A DNA stretch of 64,000 bases from Burkholderia sp. FERM BP-3421 (lineage in GTDB: Bacteria; Pseudomonadota; Gammaproteobacteria; Burkholderiales; Burkholderiaceae): the NCBI RefSeq assembly GCF_028657905.1, contig NZ_CP117782.1, forward strand, positions 310,001 through 374,000, read 5' to 3'. The position numbers and the translations under genes were made by a program. Within the stretch, counting starts at the first letter, position 1. The number at the start of each line of letters is the position of its first letter. The notes beneath the pieces were generated by a model. It was not told the DNA's origin. It saw only the letters and a list, made by a program, of their open reading frames with translations, and ran no database searches. Shown piece by piece: positions 1-8,649 of this stretch.

Positions 1-1095
1 GTCCTTCAGGCGCTGCTCGACCTCGCGCTGGCTCTTGGCCGATTCCATGTCGATGAAATCGATCACGATCAGGCCGCCCAGGTCGCGCAGGCGCAGCTGG
101 CGGGCCACTTCATCGGCGGCTTCGAGGTTGGTGCGGGTCGCGGTTTCCTCGATGTCGGCGCCCTTGGTGGCGCGCGCCGAGTTCACGTCGATCGCGACGA
201 GCGCCTCGGTGTGGTCGATCACGATCGCGCCGCCGGACGGCAGCGGCACGGTGCGCGAGTACGCGGTCTCGATCTGGTGCTCGATCTGGAAGCGCGAGAA
301 TAGCGGCACGTCGTCGTGGTAGCGCTTCACCTTGTTGACATTGTCCGGCATCACGATGTCCATGAAGGCGCGGGCCTGGTCATGGATCTCGGTGGTGTCG
401 ATCAGGATTTCGCCGATATCGGGCTGGAAATAGTCCCGGATCGCGCGGATCACGAGGCTCGACTCCAGGTAGATCAGCATCGGCTGGCCCGAGTGGCCGC
501 TTTGCGAAGCGGCCTCGATCGCGCGCCAGAGCTGCAGCAGGTAGTTCAGGTCCCACTGCAGTTCCTCGGCGCTGCGGCCGATGCCGGCCGTGCGGGCGAT
601 CATGCTCATGCCGTCGGGCAGCTCGAGCTGGGCCATCGTCTCGCGCAGTTCCTGGCGCTCGTCGCCCTCGATCCGGCGCGACACGCCGCCGCCGCGCGGG
701 TTGTTCGGCATCAGCACCAGGTAGCGGCCGGCGAGCGAGATGAAGGTGGTGAGGGCGGCGCCCTTGTTGCCACGTTCTTCCTTCTCGACCTGGACGATCA
801 GTTCCTGGCCCTCGCGCAGCGCATCCTGGATGCGGGCGGAGCGCATGTCGACGCCTTCCTTGAAATACTGGCGGGCGACTTCCTTGAACGGGAGGAAACC
901 ATGGCGATCTTCGCCGTAGTTGACGAAACAGGCTTCGAGCGACGGTTCGATACGGGTGACGACACCCTTGTAGATATTGCCTTTGCGCTGTTCGCGGCCG
1001 GCCGTTTCGATATCGATGTCGATGAGTTTCTGTCCATCGACGATTGCGACGCGCAGTTCTTCCTGCTGCGTCGCATTGAACAGCATGCGTTTCAT
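1..1095 (-). CDS. rne: Ribonuclease E, N-terminal part (runs off the window)
   Basis: Endoribonuclease E, core of the RNA degradosome, which matures rRNA and tRNA and initiates mRNA decay at the inner membrane face. The first 365 codons are present and the gene continues past base 1. The protein opens MKRMLFNATQQEE, followed by the S1-type RNA-binding region (near residues 40-120) and the start of the DNase I-like catalytic domain. The two metal-binding aspartates lie in the segments VAIDVNS and IVIDFIDM. The ATG at 1093-1095 is the family start. The gene is divergent from rluC across a region of about 700 bp, the usual Burkholderia arrangement. All plus-strand open frames here are antisense shadows. 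Confidence 0.96.
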   Translation of the reverse strand, partial: MKRMLFNATQQEELRVAIVDGQKLIDIDIETAGREQRKGNIYKGVVTRIEPSLEACFVNYGEDRHGFLPFKEVARQYFKEGVDMRSARIQDALREGQELIVQVEKEERGNKGAALTTFISLAGRYLVLMPNNPRGGGVSRRIEGDERQELRETMAQLELPDGMSMIARTAGIGRSAEELQWDLNYLLQLWRAIEAASQSGHSGQPMLIYLESSLVIRAIRDYFQPDIGEILIDTTEIHDQARAFMDIVMPDNVNKVKRYHDDVPLFSRFQIEHQIETAYSRTVPLPSGGAIVIDHTEALVAIDVNSARATKGADIEETATRTNLEAADEVARQLRLRDLGGLIVIDFIDMESAKSQREVEQRLKD

Positions 1096-1813
1096 TGAAC
1101 GACTCCAGGCGGCTCTGCCGGCGGCGCCTCGCGGTTGTCAGCCGGAGGGCGGGGACGACGTCAGGCCGCGCCTTGTTGTGTTGTCACAAGCACGCTGGAG
1201 CGGGGATGCCGACGGGGAGAATTGCCTGCGGAGGCCCGGCCCGGACGACAGGGGCGGTGGCCATTGGCACTGCGAACACGGCTTCAAAGCACGGCGTCGA
1301 CACTCCGCGCGCCTCAGGGCGCGCTAAGCCTCCGACCGGGCACTGCCGCAAGGCGCGGGCGCAAGGTGCGCGCGACGCCGATGGGCGGCAGATGCTGCGG
1401 CTGGGCCGCAGCGGGGAGTATCGAATCCAGCCCGACTTTCCCGCCTGGGGTGTTCTTCCTTGGTTTGACGTCGCCAAGCTTCGCACTCTTCGCGAAGCCA
1501 CATCAGGCGCACGCCGTAACATTCGCAACTGGAAGCGCAGGCTGCTCACTGCGCGGCGCGTGCGCTTCCAATTGAATTCTTTGGTCCAACATTCCGTTAC
1601 CGCGGCAGCGTTTCAACCGAATCCGCCTGTGGGCGCGATCCCTGCCGAAGCCGGCTGCCGTGCGTGCAACTTGCTGCTTTCTGATTCATCAAGGACGAGC
1701 AGCACGCCCCCGGCGCAAGTAAAATGACGGTTTGCGCTTGCGCCTTGCACAGTCCGCCCGAATCGGCCGATCAGGCCGCCCGCGGCGGAAAGCTGCACAA
1801 AATTATATTCAGT
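1096..1813. promoter_or_regulatory. Long divergent intergenic region, rne leader and rluC upstream
   Basis: About 718 bp separate the rne and rluC starts. I see no convincing coding sequence: the open frames on both strands are overlapping, low in family resemblance and arginine-rich. In enterobacteria rne has a long 5' leader through which RNase E autoregulates its own mRNA; a long leader on the minus strand here would fit, but I could not define a conserved hairpin by eye. The last 30 bp before rluC are AT-rich (AAATTATATTC), suggesting a promoter very close to the rluC start. Confidence 0.5.
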
Positions 1814-2821
1814 ATGAATGAGTTAGGCAAAATTTCTCAGAAATTGGTCGCGAGCGACCAGGTTTCACTGCTCGAAATCGACGACAGCGCGGCCGGACAG
1901 CGCATCGATAATTTCCTCCTGCGCGTCTGCAAAGGCGTGCCGAAGAGCCATATCTACCGGATTCTGCGCAGCGGCGAGGTCCGGGTCAATAAGGGTCGGG
2001 TCGACGCCCAGTACCGGCTCGCGCACGGCGACATCGTGCGGGTGCCGCCCGTGCGGATCGCGGCGGCCGACCTCGCGCGCGCCGACGCCCCCGTCGTGCA
2101 GCCCGCCGCGTTCGAGATCCTGTTCGAGGACGACGCGATGCTCGTCATCAACAAGCCGGCCGGGGTGGCGGTGCATGGCGGCAGCGGCGTCGCGTTCGGC
2201 GTGATCGAGCAGCTGCGTGCCGCGCGGCCGCAGGCGAAGTTCCTGGAGCTCGTGCATCGGCTCGACCGCGAGACCTCGGGTATCCTGATGCTCGCCAAGA
2301 AGCGCTCGGCGCTCGTCGGCCTGCACGCGCAGATCCGCGACAACCAGCTCGACAAGCGCTACTTCGCCTGCGGGCACGGCGACTGGGCGGCCGACTGGGG
2401 CCGCCGCCGCGCGGTCAAGGCGCCGCTCTTCAAGTACTCGACGCCCGACGGCGAGCGCCGGGTGCGGGTGCAGGACGACGGCCTGCCGTCGCACACGGTC
2501 TTCAACCTGGTCGATCGTTGGCCTGGCTACGCGCTGCTGGAGGCGGAACTCAAAACGGGTCGGACCCATCAGATCCGGGTACACCTTGCCCATCTCGGCC
2601 TGCCGATCGTGGGCGACGCGAAATACGGCGATTTCGCACTGAACAAGGCGCTGGCGCGCGCAAACGCGATGCCGTCGCTGAAGCGGATGTTCCTGCACGC
2701 GCACCGGCTGCGCGTCGCGCACCCGCTGACGGGCGAGGCGCTGCAGTTCGACGCGCCGCTGCCCGCGGAATGCCGCAGTTTCATCGATCAACTCACCGAC
2801 TTGCGCGATACCGCCCGATAA
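1814..2821 (+). CDS. rluC: 23S rRNA pseudouridine synthase RluC
   Basis: Pseudouridylates 23S rRNA (U955, U2504 and U2580 in E. coli). The protein is 335 aa from ATG 1814. An S4 RNA-binding domain (about residues 20-85, with RIDNFLLR and SGEVRVNKGRV) precedes the RluA/RluC catalytic domain, whose signature HRLDRETSG carries the catalytic Asp. The track-length frame extends 30 codons further upstream, but the ATG giving MNELGKISQK matches family length; no clear Shine-Dalgarno is visible. The downstream HAD phosphatase starts 5 bp after the stop, so the two are probably co-transcribed. Confidence 0.93.
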   Translation: MNELGKISQKLVASDQVSLLEIDDSAAGQRIDNFLLRVCKGVPKSHIYRILRSGEVRVNKGRVDAQYRLAHGDIVRVPPVRIAAADLARADAPVVQPAAFEILFEDDAMLVINKPAGVAVHGGSGVAFGVIEQLRAARPQAKFLELVHRLDRETSGILMLAKKRSALVGLHAQIRDNQLDKRYFACGHGDWAADWGRRRAVKAPLFKYSTPDGERRVRVQDDGLPSHTVFNLVDRWPGYALLEAELKTGRTHQIRVHLAHLGLPIVGDAKYGDFALNKALARANAMPSLKRMFLHAHRLRVAHPLTGEALQFDAPLPAECRSFIDQLTDLRDTAR

Positions 2822-2825
2822 AAGC

Positions 2826-3485
2826 ATGGCTCGAGAGCAATTTGACCTGATTGTGTTCGACTGGGACGGCACGCTGATGGATTCGACTGCGCATATCGCG
2901 CACAGCATCCAGGCGGCGTGCCGCGACCTTGGCCTGCCCACGCCGTCGGACGAGGCCGCGCGCTACGTGATCGGCCTCGGGCTGCGCGACGCGCTGCAGA
3001 TCGCCGCGCCGGATCTCGATCCGGCCGACTATCCGCGGCTCGCGGAGCGCTACCGGGTCCACTATTTCACGAAGGACCAGCGCACCGAGCTGTTTCCCGG
3101 CGTGCGCGCGATGCTCGAGGAGCTGCGCGACACCGGCTACCTGCTCGCGGTCGCGACCGGCAAGGGGCGGGTGGGCCTGAACCGCGCGCTCGACCAGGCC
3201 AAGCTGACCAGCCTGTTCGACGGCACCCGCTGCGCCGACGAGACCTTCTCGAAGCCGCATCCCGCGATGCTGCAGGAGCTGACCCGGGAATTGGGTCAGG
3301 ATCTGGCGCGCACCGTGATGATCGGCGACACCACGCATGACCTGCAGATGGCCGCCAACGCCGGCGCGGCGGGCATCGGCGTCGGCTACGGCGCGCACGC
3401 GGCGGCGGCGCTCGCGGCGCTCGAACCCCGTTTCGTCGCGGCCGATATCGAGGCGCTGGCCGGCTGGCTGCGCGAGTACGCATGA
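2826..3485 (+). CDS. HAD-superfamily hydrolase, phosphoglycolate phosphatase-like
   Basis: Soluble phosphatase of the HAD subfamily IA, 219 aa. Motif I is DWDGT with the nucleophilic Asp near residue 12. Motif II is VATGKG, motif III the Lys of SKPHPAM and motif IV IGDTTHD, all in the expected order with an alpha-helical cap between motifs I and II. The family includes Gph, but the substrate cannot be read from sequence. It starts directly after rluC and its last codons overlap the Rieske gene by 4 bp (ATGA), so these form one operon with sppA. Confidence 0.88.
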   Translation: MAREQFDLIVFDWDGTLMDSTAHIAHSIQAACRDLGLPTPSDEAARYVIGLGLRDALQIAAPDLDPADYPRLAERYRVHYFTKDQRTELFPGVRAMLEELRDTGYLLAVATGKGRVGLNRALDQAKLTSLFDGTRCADETFSKPHPAMLQELTRELGQDLARTVMIGDTTHDLQMAANAGAAGIGVGYGAHAAAALAALEPRFVAADIEALAGWLREYA

Positions 3486-3874
3486 GCGAGTCAACGCAAC
3501 CCGCCTGGCGCGTGTGCGCCGCCGATGCGCTGGCCGACGGCGGTGCGGGCGTGCGCTGCGCGGCGCGCCTGCGCGGCGAGGAGGCGGTCGTGTTTTTCGT
3601 GCGCTACGAGGGCCGGGCCTACGGCTACCTGAACCGCTGCGCGCACGTGCCGATGGAACTGGACTGGGTCGAGGGGCAGTTCTTCGAGTCGTCCGGCCTG
3701 TATTTGATGTGTGCGACGCATGGCGCGATCTACGCGCCCGATACCGGCAAGTGCGTCGGCGGGCCGTGCCGCGGCGCGCGGCTGCGGCCGGTCCAGGTCG
3801 ACGAACGGGACACGCCGGACGGCCGTGCGGTATTCTGGCTGCCCGACGACGACCTGCATCCCGCAGCGTCCTGA
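3482..3874 (+). CDS. Rieske [2Fe-2S] domain protein
   Basis: Small 130-aa ferredoxin-like protein with one Rieske cluster. The ligand motifs CAH (near residue 53) and CATH (about 20 residues later) supply the Cys-x-His and Cys-x-x-His pairs. There is no signal peptide or membrane anchor, so it should be cytoplasmic, unlike the Rieske subunit of bc1. Its partner is unknown. The start overlaps the preceding phosphatase by 4 bp and sppA begins 16 bp after its stop; this trio is common in betaproteobacteria. Confidence 0.88.
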   Translation: MSESTQPAWRVCAADALADGGAGVRCAARLRGEEAVVFFVRYEGRAYGYLNRCAHVPMELDWVEGQFFESSGLYLMCATHGAIYAPDTGKCVGGPCRGARLRPVQVDERDTPDGRAVFWLPDDDLHPAAS

Positions 3875-3890
3875 CTTCTGACGACCCCGC

Positions 3891-4880
3891 ATGGCCGACC
3901 AACTGACTCCTTCTGATTCGACCCCTAAATCTTCCACCGGCGGCGAGTCGGGTTGGGAGCGCGCGGCGCTCGAGCGGATCGCGCTCGCGGCGATCAAGGA
4001 ACAGCGCGCGGCGCGGCGCTGGCGGATCTTTTTCCGCTTCGCGTTCCTGGCGGTGCTGCTGGTCGTGGCGTTCGCGCTGGTCGATTTCTCGGGCGACGGC
4101 AAGCTGTCGTCGGGCCGCCACACGGCGCTCGTGACGATCGACGGCGAGATCGCCACGGGCACCAACGCGAATGCGTCCGACATCAATTCGGCGCTCGACG
4201 ACGCGTTCGACGACGCGGGCACGGCGGGCGTGGTGCTGCGCATCAACAGCCCGGGCGGGAGCCCGGTGCAGGCGGGCATCGTGTACGACGAGATCCGCCG
4301 GCTGCGCAAGCAATACCCGTCGAAGCCGCTCTACGTGGTCGTCACCGACATGTGCGCGTCGGGCGGCTATTACATTGCGTCGGCCGCGGACAAGATCTAC
4401 GTCGACAAGGCGAGCATCGTCGGCTCGATCGGCGTGCTGATGGATGGCTTCGGCTTCACGGGCCTGATGGACAAGCTCGGGGTCCAGCGCCGCCTGCATA
4501 CCTCGGGTGAGAACAAGGGCTTCTTCGATCCGTTCTCGCCGGAAACGCCGAAGATGGACGCGCATGCGCAGGAGATGCTCGACCAGATCCACGCGCAGTT
4601 CATCAAGGCGGTGAAGGACGGCCGCGGCGCGCGGTTGCACGACAGCCCCGAGTTGTTCTCGGGGCTGTTCTGGACCGGCGAGAAGAGCGTCGAGCTGGGG
4701 CTCGCCGACGGCTTCGGCACGACCGACAGCGTCGCGCGCGACGTGCTGAAGGCGCCCGACATCGTCGACTACACGGTCAAGGAAAGCCTGTCCGACCGGG
4801 TCGCGCGCCGTTTCGGCGCGGCGGTCGGCCATGCCGCGATGAAGGCGGCGCTGGCGGGCGGCGAGTTCAAGCTGCGCTGA
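3891..4880 (+). CDS. sppA: Signal peptide peptidase SppA, S49 family
   Basis: Membrane-anchored serine protease that degrades cleaved signal peptides, 329 aa, the short single-domain form. A hydrophobic anchor lies near residues 44-65 after a charged N terminus. The S49 catalytic dyad is visible: Ser157 in CASGGYY and Lys209 in SGENKGF. The segment INSPGGS that shapes the active site is also present. It is the last gene of the rluC-phosphatase-Rieske-sppA run and converges on the methyltransferase gene only 22 bp away. Confidence 0.92.
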   Translation: MADQLTPSDSTPKSSTGGESGWERAALERIALAAIKEQRAARRWRIFFRFAFLAVLLVVAFALVDFSGDGKLSSGRHTALVTIDGEIATGTNANASDINSALDDAFDDAGTAGVVLRINSPGGSPVQAGIVYDEIRRLRKQYPSKPLYVVVTDMCASGGYYIASAADKIYVDKASIVGSIGVLMDGFGFTGLMDKLGVQRRLHTSGENKGFFDPFSPETPKMDAHAQEMLDQIHAQFIKAVKDGRGARLHDSPELFSGLFWTGEKSVELGLADGFGTTDSVARDVLKAPDIVDYTVKESLSDRVARRFGAAVGHAAMKAALAGGEFKLR

Positions 4881-4902
4881 TCGGCCGCCCGCCGGGGCCC
4901 GG

Positions 4903-5625
4903 CTAGTTCGCGAGCAGCAGGAAGATCGCCGGGCGCTTGTGCAGGTCGGGCGCGGGCGCCTTTTTCCAGGCGGCGGCCGGGCGGCTCAGGATGGTCTCGG
5001 TCGACAGCGTCAGGTCGGCGGCGACGCAGATCAGCGTCGACGGCGCGCAGGTCGCCGTCAGCGTGTCGAGCATCGCCTGATTCCGGTACGGCGTCTCGAT
5101 GAAGATCTGGGTCTCGTTCGCCTTGCGCGAATGCGCCTCCAGTTCCCGCAGCCGCTTCGCGCGGGCGGCGGCGTCGACCGGCAGGTAGCCGTGGAACGCA
5201 AAGCTCTGGCCGTTCAGGCCGGATGCCATCAAGGCAAGCAGGATCGAACTCGGGCCGACGAGCGGCACGACCCGTACGCCGCGCTCGTGCGCGCGCCGCA
5301 CCAGCAGCGCGCCGGGGTCGGCGACGGCCGGACAGCCGGCCTCCGACACGAGCCCGGCGTCGGTGCCGGCGAGCAGCGGCGCGAGCAGCCGCTCGATCTC
5401 GGCTGCCGGCGTCTTGACGTTCAATTCGCGGATCTCGATGTCCTGGATCGGCCGTTCGGTGCCGATCTTCTTCAGGAAGGCCCGGGTCGTTTTCGCGTTC
5501 TCGCCGACGTAGTAGCCGAGCGTCGCGGCGCGCGCCTGCACGGCGGCAGGCAGCACGGCCGCGAGCATCGCCGCGTCGCCGTCGCCGAGCGTGTTCGGGA
5601 TCAGGTACAGGGTGCCGGTCGTCAT
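4903..5625 (-). CDS. SAM-dependent methyltransferase, tetrapyrrole methylase/RsmI-like
   Basis: A 240-aa protein of the tetrapyrrole-methylase fold, related to RsmI (16S rRNA C1402 ribose methyltransferase) but shorter. It has the N-terminal strand LYLIPNTLGDG, the glycine-rich SEAGCPAVADPG and the substrate-site segments VPLVGPSS and ETPYRNQ. The open frame extends upstream, but ATG 5625 overlaps the maf stop (ATGA) and yields the family N terminus, so it is preferred. Target RNA or cofactor is not known. Translationally coupled to maf. Confidence 0.85.
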   Translation of the reverse strand: MTTGTLYLIPNTLGDGDAAMLAAVLPAAVQARAATLGYYVGENAKTTRAFLKKIGTERPIQDIEIRELNVKTPAAEIERLLAPLLAGTDAGLVSEAGCPAVADPGALLVRRAHERGVRVVPLVGPSSILLALMASGLNGQSFAFHGYLPVDAAARAKRLRELEAHSRKANETQIFIETPYRNQAMLDTLTATCAPSTLICVAADLTLSTETILSRPAAAWKKAPAPDLHKRPAIFLLLAN

Positions 5626-6257
5626 CGTGCGATGCCTCCCGAGGCGGCGCCGAACAGCGGCAGCCCGGCCGTGCCCAGCATGCGCGTGAGCGCGATCAGC
5701 GGCAGGCCGATCAACGCGGTCGGATCGTCGGAATCGATCGCATCGAGCAGCGCGATGCCGAGCCCTTCGGATTTCGCGCTGCCCGCGACGTCGTAAGGGG
5801 TCTCCGCGTGCAGATAGGCGTCGAGCGCCGCGTCGGCGAGCGTGCGAAAGCGCACCCGCGTCACGACGTCCTCGCGCTGCGCGTGGTCGGTGCGGCTGTC
5901 GTAGAGGCACAGCGCGCTGTGAAACTCGACCTCGCGGCCCTGCATGGCCTTCAGCTGGGCCAGCGCGCGCGCGTGGGTGCCCGGCTTGCCGATCTGCAGC
6001 CCGTCGAAAGTCGCGACCTGGTCCGACCCGATCACGAGCGCGCCGTCCGGCGCGTCGATCTGCCGCGCGACCGCGCGCGCCTTCGCTTCGGCGAGGCGCA
6101 GGGCGGTCGCGGCGGGCGTTTCGTCCGGCAGCGGGGATTCGTCGAGGTCGGGGCTCAGCACGTCGAACGGCAGGCGCAGACGCTCGAGCAGCTCGCGCCG
6201 ATAGCGGGAGCTGGAGGCAAGGATCAGGCGGGGGAGGCGGGAAGGGGTGGCCGGCAT
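5622..6257 (-). CDS. Maf-like nucleotide pyrophosphatase (YceF type)
   Basis: Maf/YceF family pyrophosphatase, 211 aa, which removes pyrophosphate from non-canonical nucleotides (7-methyl-GTP for YceF). The N-terminal phosphate-binding motif LASSSRYRRELLERL, the central VIGSDQV and the C-terminal IGLPLIAL are all present. Divergent from yceD, which heads the fatty-acid operon; in many proteobacteria yceF, yceD and rpmF are neighbours, which supports the YceF assignment over the dTTP-type Maf. Confidence 0.9.
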   Translation of the reverse strand: MPATPSRLPRLILASSSRYRRELLERLRLPFDVLSPDLDESPLPDETPAATALRLAEAKARAVARQIDAPDGALVIGSDQVATFDGLQIGKPGTHARALAQLKAMQGREVEFHSALCLYDSRTDHAQREDVVTRVRFRTLADAALDAYLHAETPYDVAGSAKSEGLGIALLDAIDSDDPTALIGLPLIALTRMLGTAGLPLFGAASGGIAR

Positions 6258-6313
6258 GATGGAAAGCGGTTGAGGCGGATCAATGGGGCGCCCGCTGGGC
6301 GCTGTTTAAGTGT

Positions 6314-6342
6314 TTGACTCGAAAAGACAAAACGGTTATGCT
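6314..6342 (+). promoter_or_regulatory. Sigma-70 promoter for the yceD-rpmF-plsX-fab operon
   Basis: TTGACT at 6314-6319 and TATGCT at 6337-6342 are separated by exactly 17 bp, a near-consensus housekeeping promoter. Transcription would start near 6349, giving a leader of about 160 nt before yceD. Seen directly; activity is inferred. Confidence 0.62.
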
Positions 6343-6511
6343 TTTGCGCTTTTCATCGGCAGTATTTGTGCCGATTTCTTCGGAAACCGCTCCGGAGGCC
6401 GCGCCGAGCCTGTGTCAGGCCCAGGCGGGCGGCGCCGGGCGGGTGGGTCAGCAACGGGCCAGGCCTGGCCGGTACGCCCGGCCATCCCGATCGACGACAG
6501 CAGGAGCGCAC

Positions 6512-7135
6512 ATGACATCTTCCGGCAAACCTGCGGTTTCGCTCGATCCGCACGCGGTCGACCTGTTCGAGTTCGCTCGCAGCGGCCGTCAGGCGGCGGG
6601 CGCGCTGCACCTGTCGCAACTGCCGCGCATGTTAAACGAAGTGCCGGCCGACGCGCCAGACCGCGATACGCGCTTCACCTGGCAGGCGGAGGGCTCGACC
6701 CAGCCGGAACTGCAGGACGACGGAACCGAGGGGCCGCAGCCGTATCTGCGCCTCGCGCTGCACGGTTCGGCGTGGCTCGAATGCCAGCGCTGCCTGACGC
6801 CGTACCAGCAGGCTTTCGATGTCGACGTGGTGTATCGCATCGTGGCGACCGAAGAAGAAGCCGAGGCATTCCCGCTCGACGACGATGAGGTCGATGTGAT
6901 CGTAGGCTCGCGCCAGTTCGATCTCGTCGACCTGATCGAGGAGGAGTTGCTGCTTTCGCTGCCCCTTGTGCCGAACCACGATGTGTGTCCGGCGGTGCAC
7001 GAAAGCCTCGTGTCGGGCGCGAGCGCCCCCGTCGCCGAAGCGGATGAAGCATCCGACGAGGCGGGCGGGGAGAGCGACAAGCCGAACCCGTTCGCGGCGC
7101 TCGAGGCGCTGAAGCGAGACGGCGAGAAACACTAG
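6512..7135 (+). CDS. yceD: YceD family protein (DUF177)
   Basis: DUF177/YceD protein, 207 aa, linked in plants and bacteria to 23S rRNA accumulation. The recognisable core is LECQRCLTPYQQ with the paired cysteines and an acidic central part ending VPNHDVCP. Acidic C-terminal tail. The ATG at 6512 (MTSSGKPAV) is chosen over a frame opening 66 codons earlier because the upstream part has no family resemblance and contains the promoter. It sits directly before rpmF as in E. coli. Confidence 0.86.
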   Translation: MTSSGKPAVSLDPHAVDLFEFARSGRQAAGALHLSQLPRMLNEVPADAPDRDTRFTWQAEGSTQPELQDDGTEGPQPYLRLALHGSAWLECQRCLTPYQQAFDVDVVYRIVATEEEAEAFPLDDDEVDVIVGSRQFDLVDLIEEELLLSLPLVPNHDVCPAVHESLVSGASAPVAEADEASDEAGGESDKPNPFAALEALKRDGEKH

Positions 7136-7232
7136 GCAGTAGGAGCACGGGAAGGCGTTGGGCCGTCGGGCCCGGGATGTTAAGCGTCGGATCGGGCTGT
7201 GTTAGAATCCGAAAAATTTTTAGGAGTTAGTC

Positions 7233-7412
7233 ATGGCAGTTCAGCAAAACAAGAAGTCGCCGTCGAAGCGCGGCATGCACCGTTCGCACGATTTCCTGAC
7301 GGGCGCGCCCATCGCGGTCGAGCCGAGCACGGGTGAAGTGCATCTGCGCCACCACATCAGCCCGAACGGCTACTACCGCGGCAAGAAGGTCGTCAAGACG
7401 AAGAACGACTAA
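7233..7412 (+). CDS. rpmF: 50S ribosomal protein bL32
   Basis: Complete 59-aa bL32. The sequence runs MAVQQNKKSPSKRGMHRSHD and ends KKVVKTKND, typical of Burkholderia. A strong ribosome-binding site, TAGGAG, lies about 10 bp upstream. The spacing yceD-rpmF-plsX and the shared orientation reproduce the conserved operon that ties ribosome and phospholipid synthesis. A hairpin follows before plsX. Confidence 0.96.
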   Translation: MAVQQNKKSPSKRGMHRSHDFLTGAPIAVEPSTGEVHLRHHISPNGYYRGKKVVKTKND

Positions 7413-7492
7413 GCGTCGCGTCGCGCGGTGCCTGATGATGATTCGGGCGGTTCGTGCGACAAGCGGTTCGCTTGACACTTTCCTGGCTCGAC

Positions 7493-7522
7493 AAAAAGGC
7501 GGCATTCAACTGCCGCTTTTTT
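7493..7522 (+). terminator. Rho-independent hairpin between rpmF and plsX
   Basis: AAAAGGCGGCA and TGCCGCTTTTTT form an 11-bp stem with a 6-nt loop followed by a T run. It should terminate part of the transcripts after rpmF, so plsX-fab would rely on read-through or on a nearby second promoter. Confidence 0.75.
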
Positions 7523-7545
7523 GTGCCTGAAATTCGTCGCACTCC

Positions 7546-8649
7546 ATGACTGTAAAGCTCACAATCGATTGCATGGGAGGCGACCACGGCCCGTCCGTGA
7601 CCGTTCCCGCCGCAGTCAAGTTCGTCCGCGCGCATCCCGACGCCAGCCTGATGCTCGTCGGCCTCGACAGCGCGATCCGGGCCCAGCTCAAGAAGCACAA
7701 GGCGCTCGACGAACCCGCGCTGACCATCGTGCCCGCCACCGAAGTCGTGGCGATGGACGATCCGGTCGAAGTCGCGCTGCGCAAGAAGAAAGATTCCTCG
7801 ATGCGGGTCGCCCTCAATCACGTGAAGGACGGCGACGCGCAGGCCTGCATCTCCGCCGGCAATACCGGCGCGTTGATGGCGGTTTCCCGTTACGTTCTCA
7901 AGACGCTGCCCGGCATCGAGCGGCCCGCGATCGCGTTCGCGCTGCCGAATCCGACCGGCTACACGATGATGCTGGACCTCGGCGCGAACGTCGACTGCGA
8001 ACCGCAGCATCTGCTGCAGTTCGCGGAGATGGGGCACGCGCTCGTCGCCGCGCTCGAAGGCAAGGAGCGTCCGTCGATCGGCCTGCTCAACATCGGCGAG
8101 GAGATGATCAAGGGCAACGAGACGATCAAGCGCGCGGGCGAATTGCTGCGCGCCAGCACGCTCAATTTCCGCGGCAACGTCGAAGGCAACGACATCTACA
8201 AGGGCACGGTCGATGTGATCGTGTGCGATGGTTTCGTCGGCAACGTCGCGTTGAAGACGTCGGAAGGGCTCGCGCAGATGCTCGCCGACATCATCAAGGA
8301 AGAGTTCAGCCGCTCGCTGCTGTCGAGGCTGATGGCGGTGCTCGCGCTGCCGGTGCTGCTGCGCTTCAAGAAGCGCGTCGATCATCGGCAGTACAACGGT
8401 GCGGCGCTGCTCGGCCTGCGCAGCCTCGTGATCAAGAGCCACGGCTCCGCGGACGCCTATGCGTTTGAGTGGGCGATCAAACGCGGGTATGATGCCGTCA
8501 AAAATGGCGTGCTGGAGCGACTGTCGCGGGCGATGGCGGAAAACGCCGCGCCGCTGGCCGACGGACGCGAGGCGGGCGGGGCGGGCGGTGCGAGCCCTGT
8601 GGCCGGTCAGCCAGCAGAGCCTTCCGCCGCGCTATCCTCTAAAGCATAA
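7546..8649 (+). CDS. plsX: Phosphate acyltransferase PlsX
   Basis: Converts acyl-ACP to acyl-phosphate, the acyl donor for glycerol-3-phosphate acylation. It is a peripheral membrane enzyme of 367 aa, the usual size. The N terminus reads MTVKLTIDCMGGDHGP, and further family marks are ISAGNTGALMA, NIGEE and CDGFVGNV. The last ~35 residues are an Ala/Gly-rich tail with no family match. The fabH start follows immediately after the stop codon, implying translational coupling. Confidence 0.95.
   Translation: MTVKLTIDCMGGDHGPSVTVPAAVKFVRAHPDASLMLVGLDSAIRAQLKKHKALDEPALTIVPATEVVAMDDPVEVALRKKKDSSMRVALNHVKDGDAQACISAGNTGALMAVSRYVLKTLPGIERPAIAFALPNPTGYTMMLDLGANVDCEPQHLLQFAEMGHALVAALEGKERPSIGLLNIGEEMIKGNETIKRAGELLRASTLNFRGNVEGNDIYKGTVDVIVCDGFVGNVALKTSEGLAQMLADIIKEEFSRSLLSRLMAVLALPVLLRFKKRVDHRQYNGAALLGLRSLVIKSHGSADAYAFEWAIKRGYDAVKNGVLERLSRAMAENAAPLADGREAGGAGGASPVAGQPAEPSAALSSKA

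Noticed and set aside
7472..7500. TTGACA at 7472 as a plsX promoter
   Set aside because: No acceptable -10 box at 16-18 bp; the region overlaps the rpmF terminator stem.
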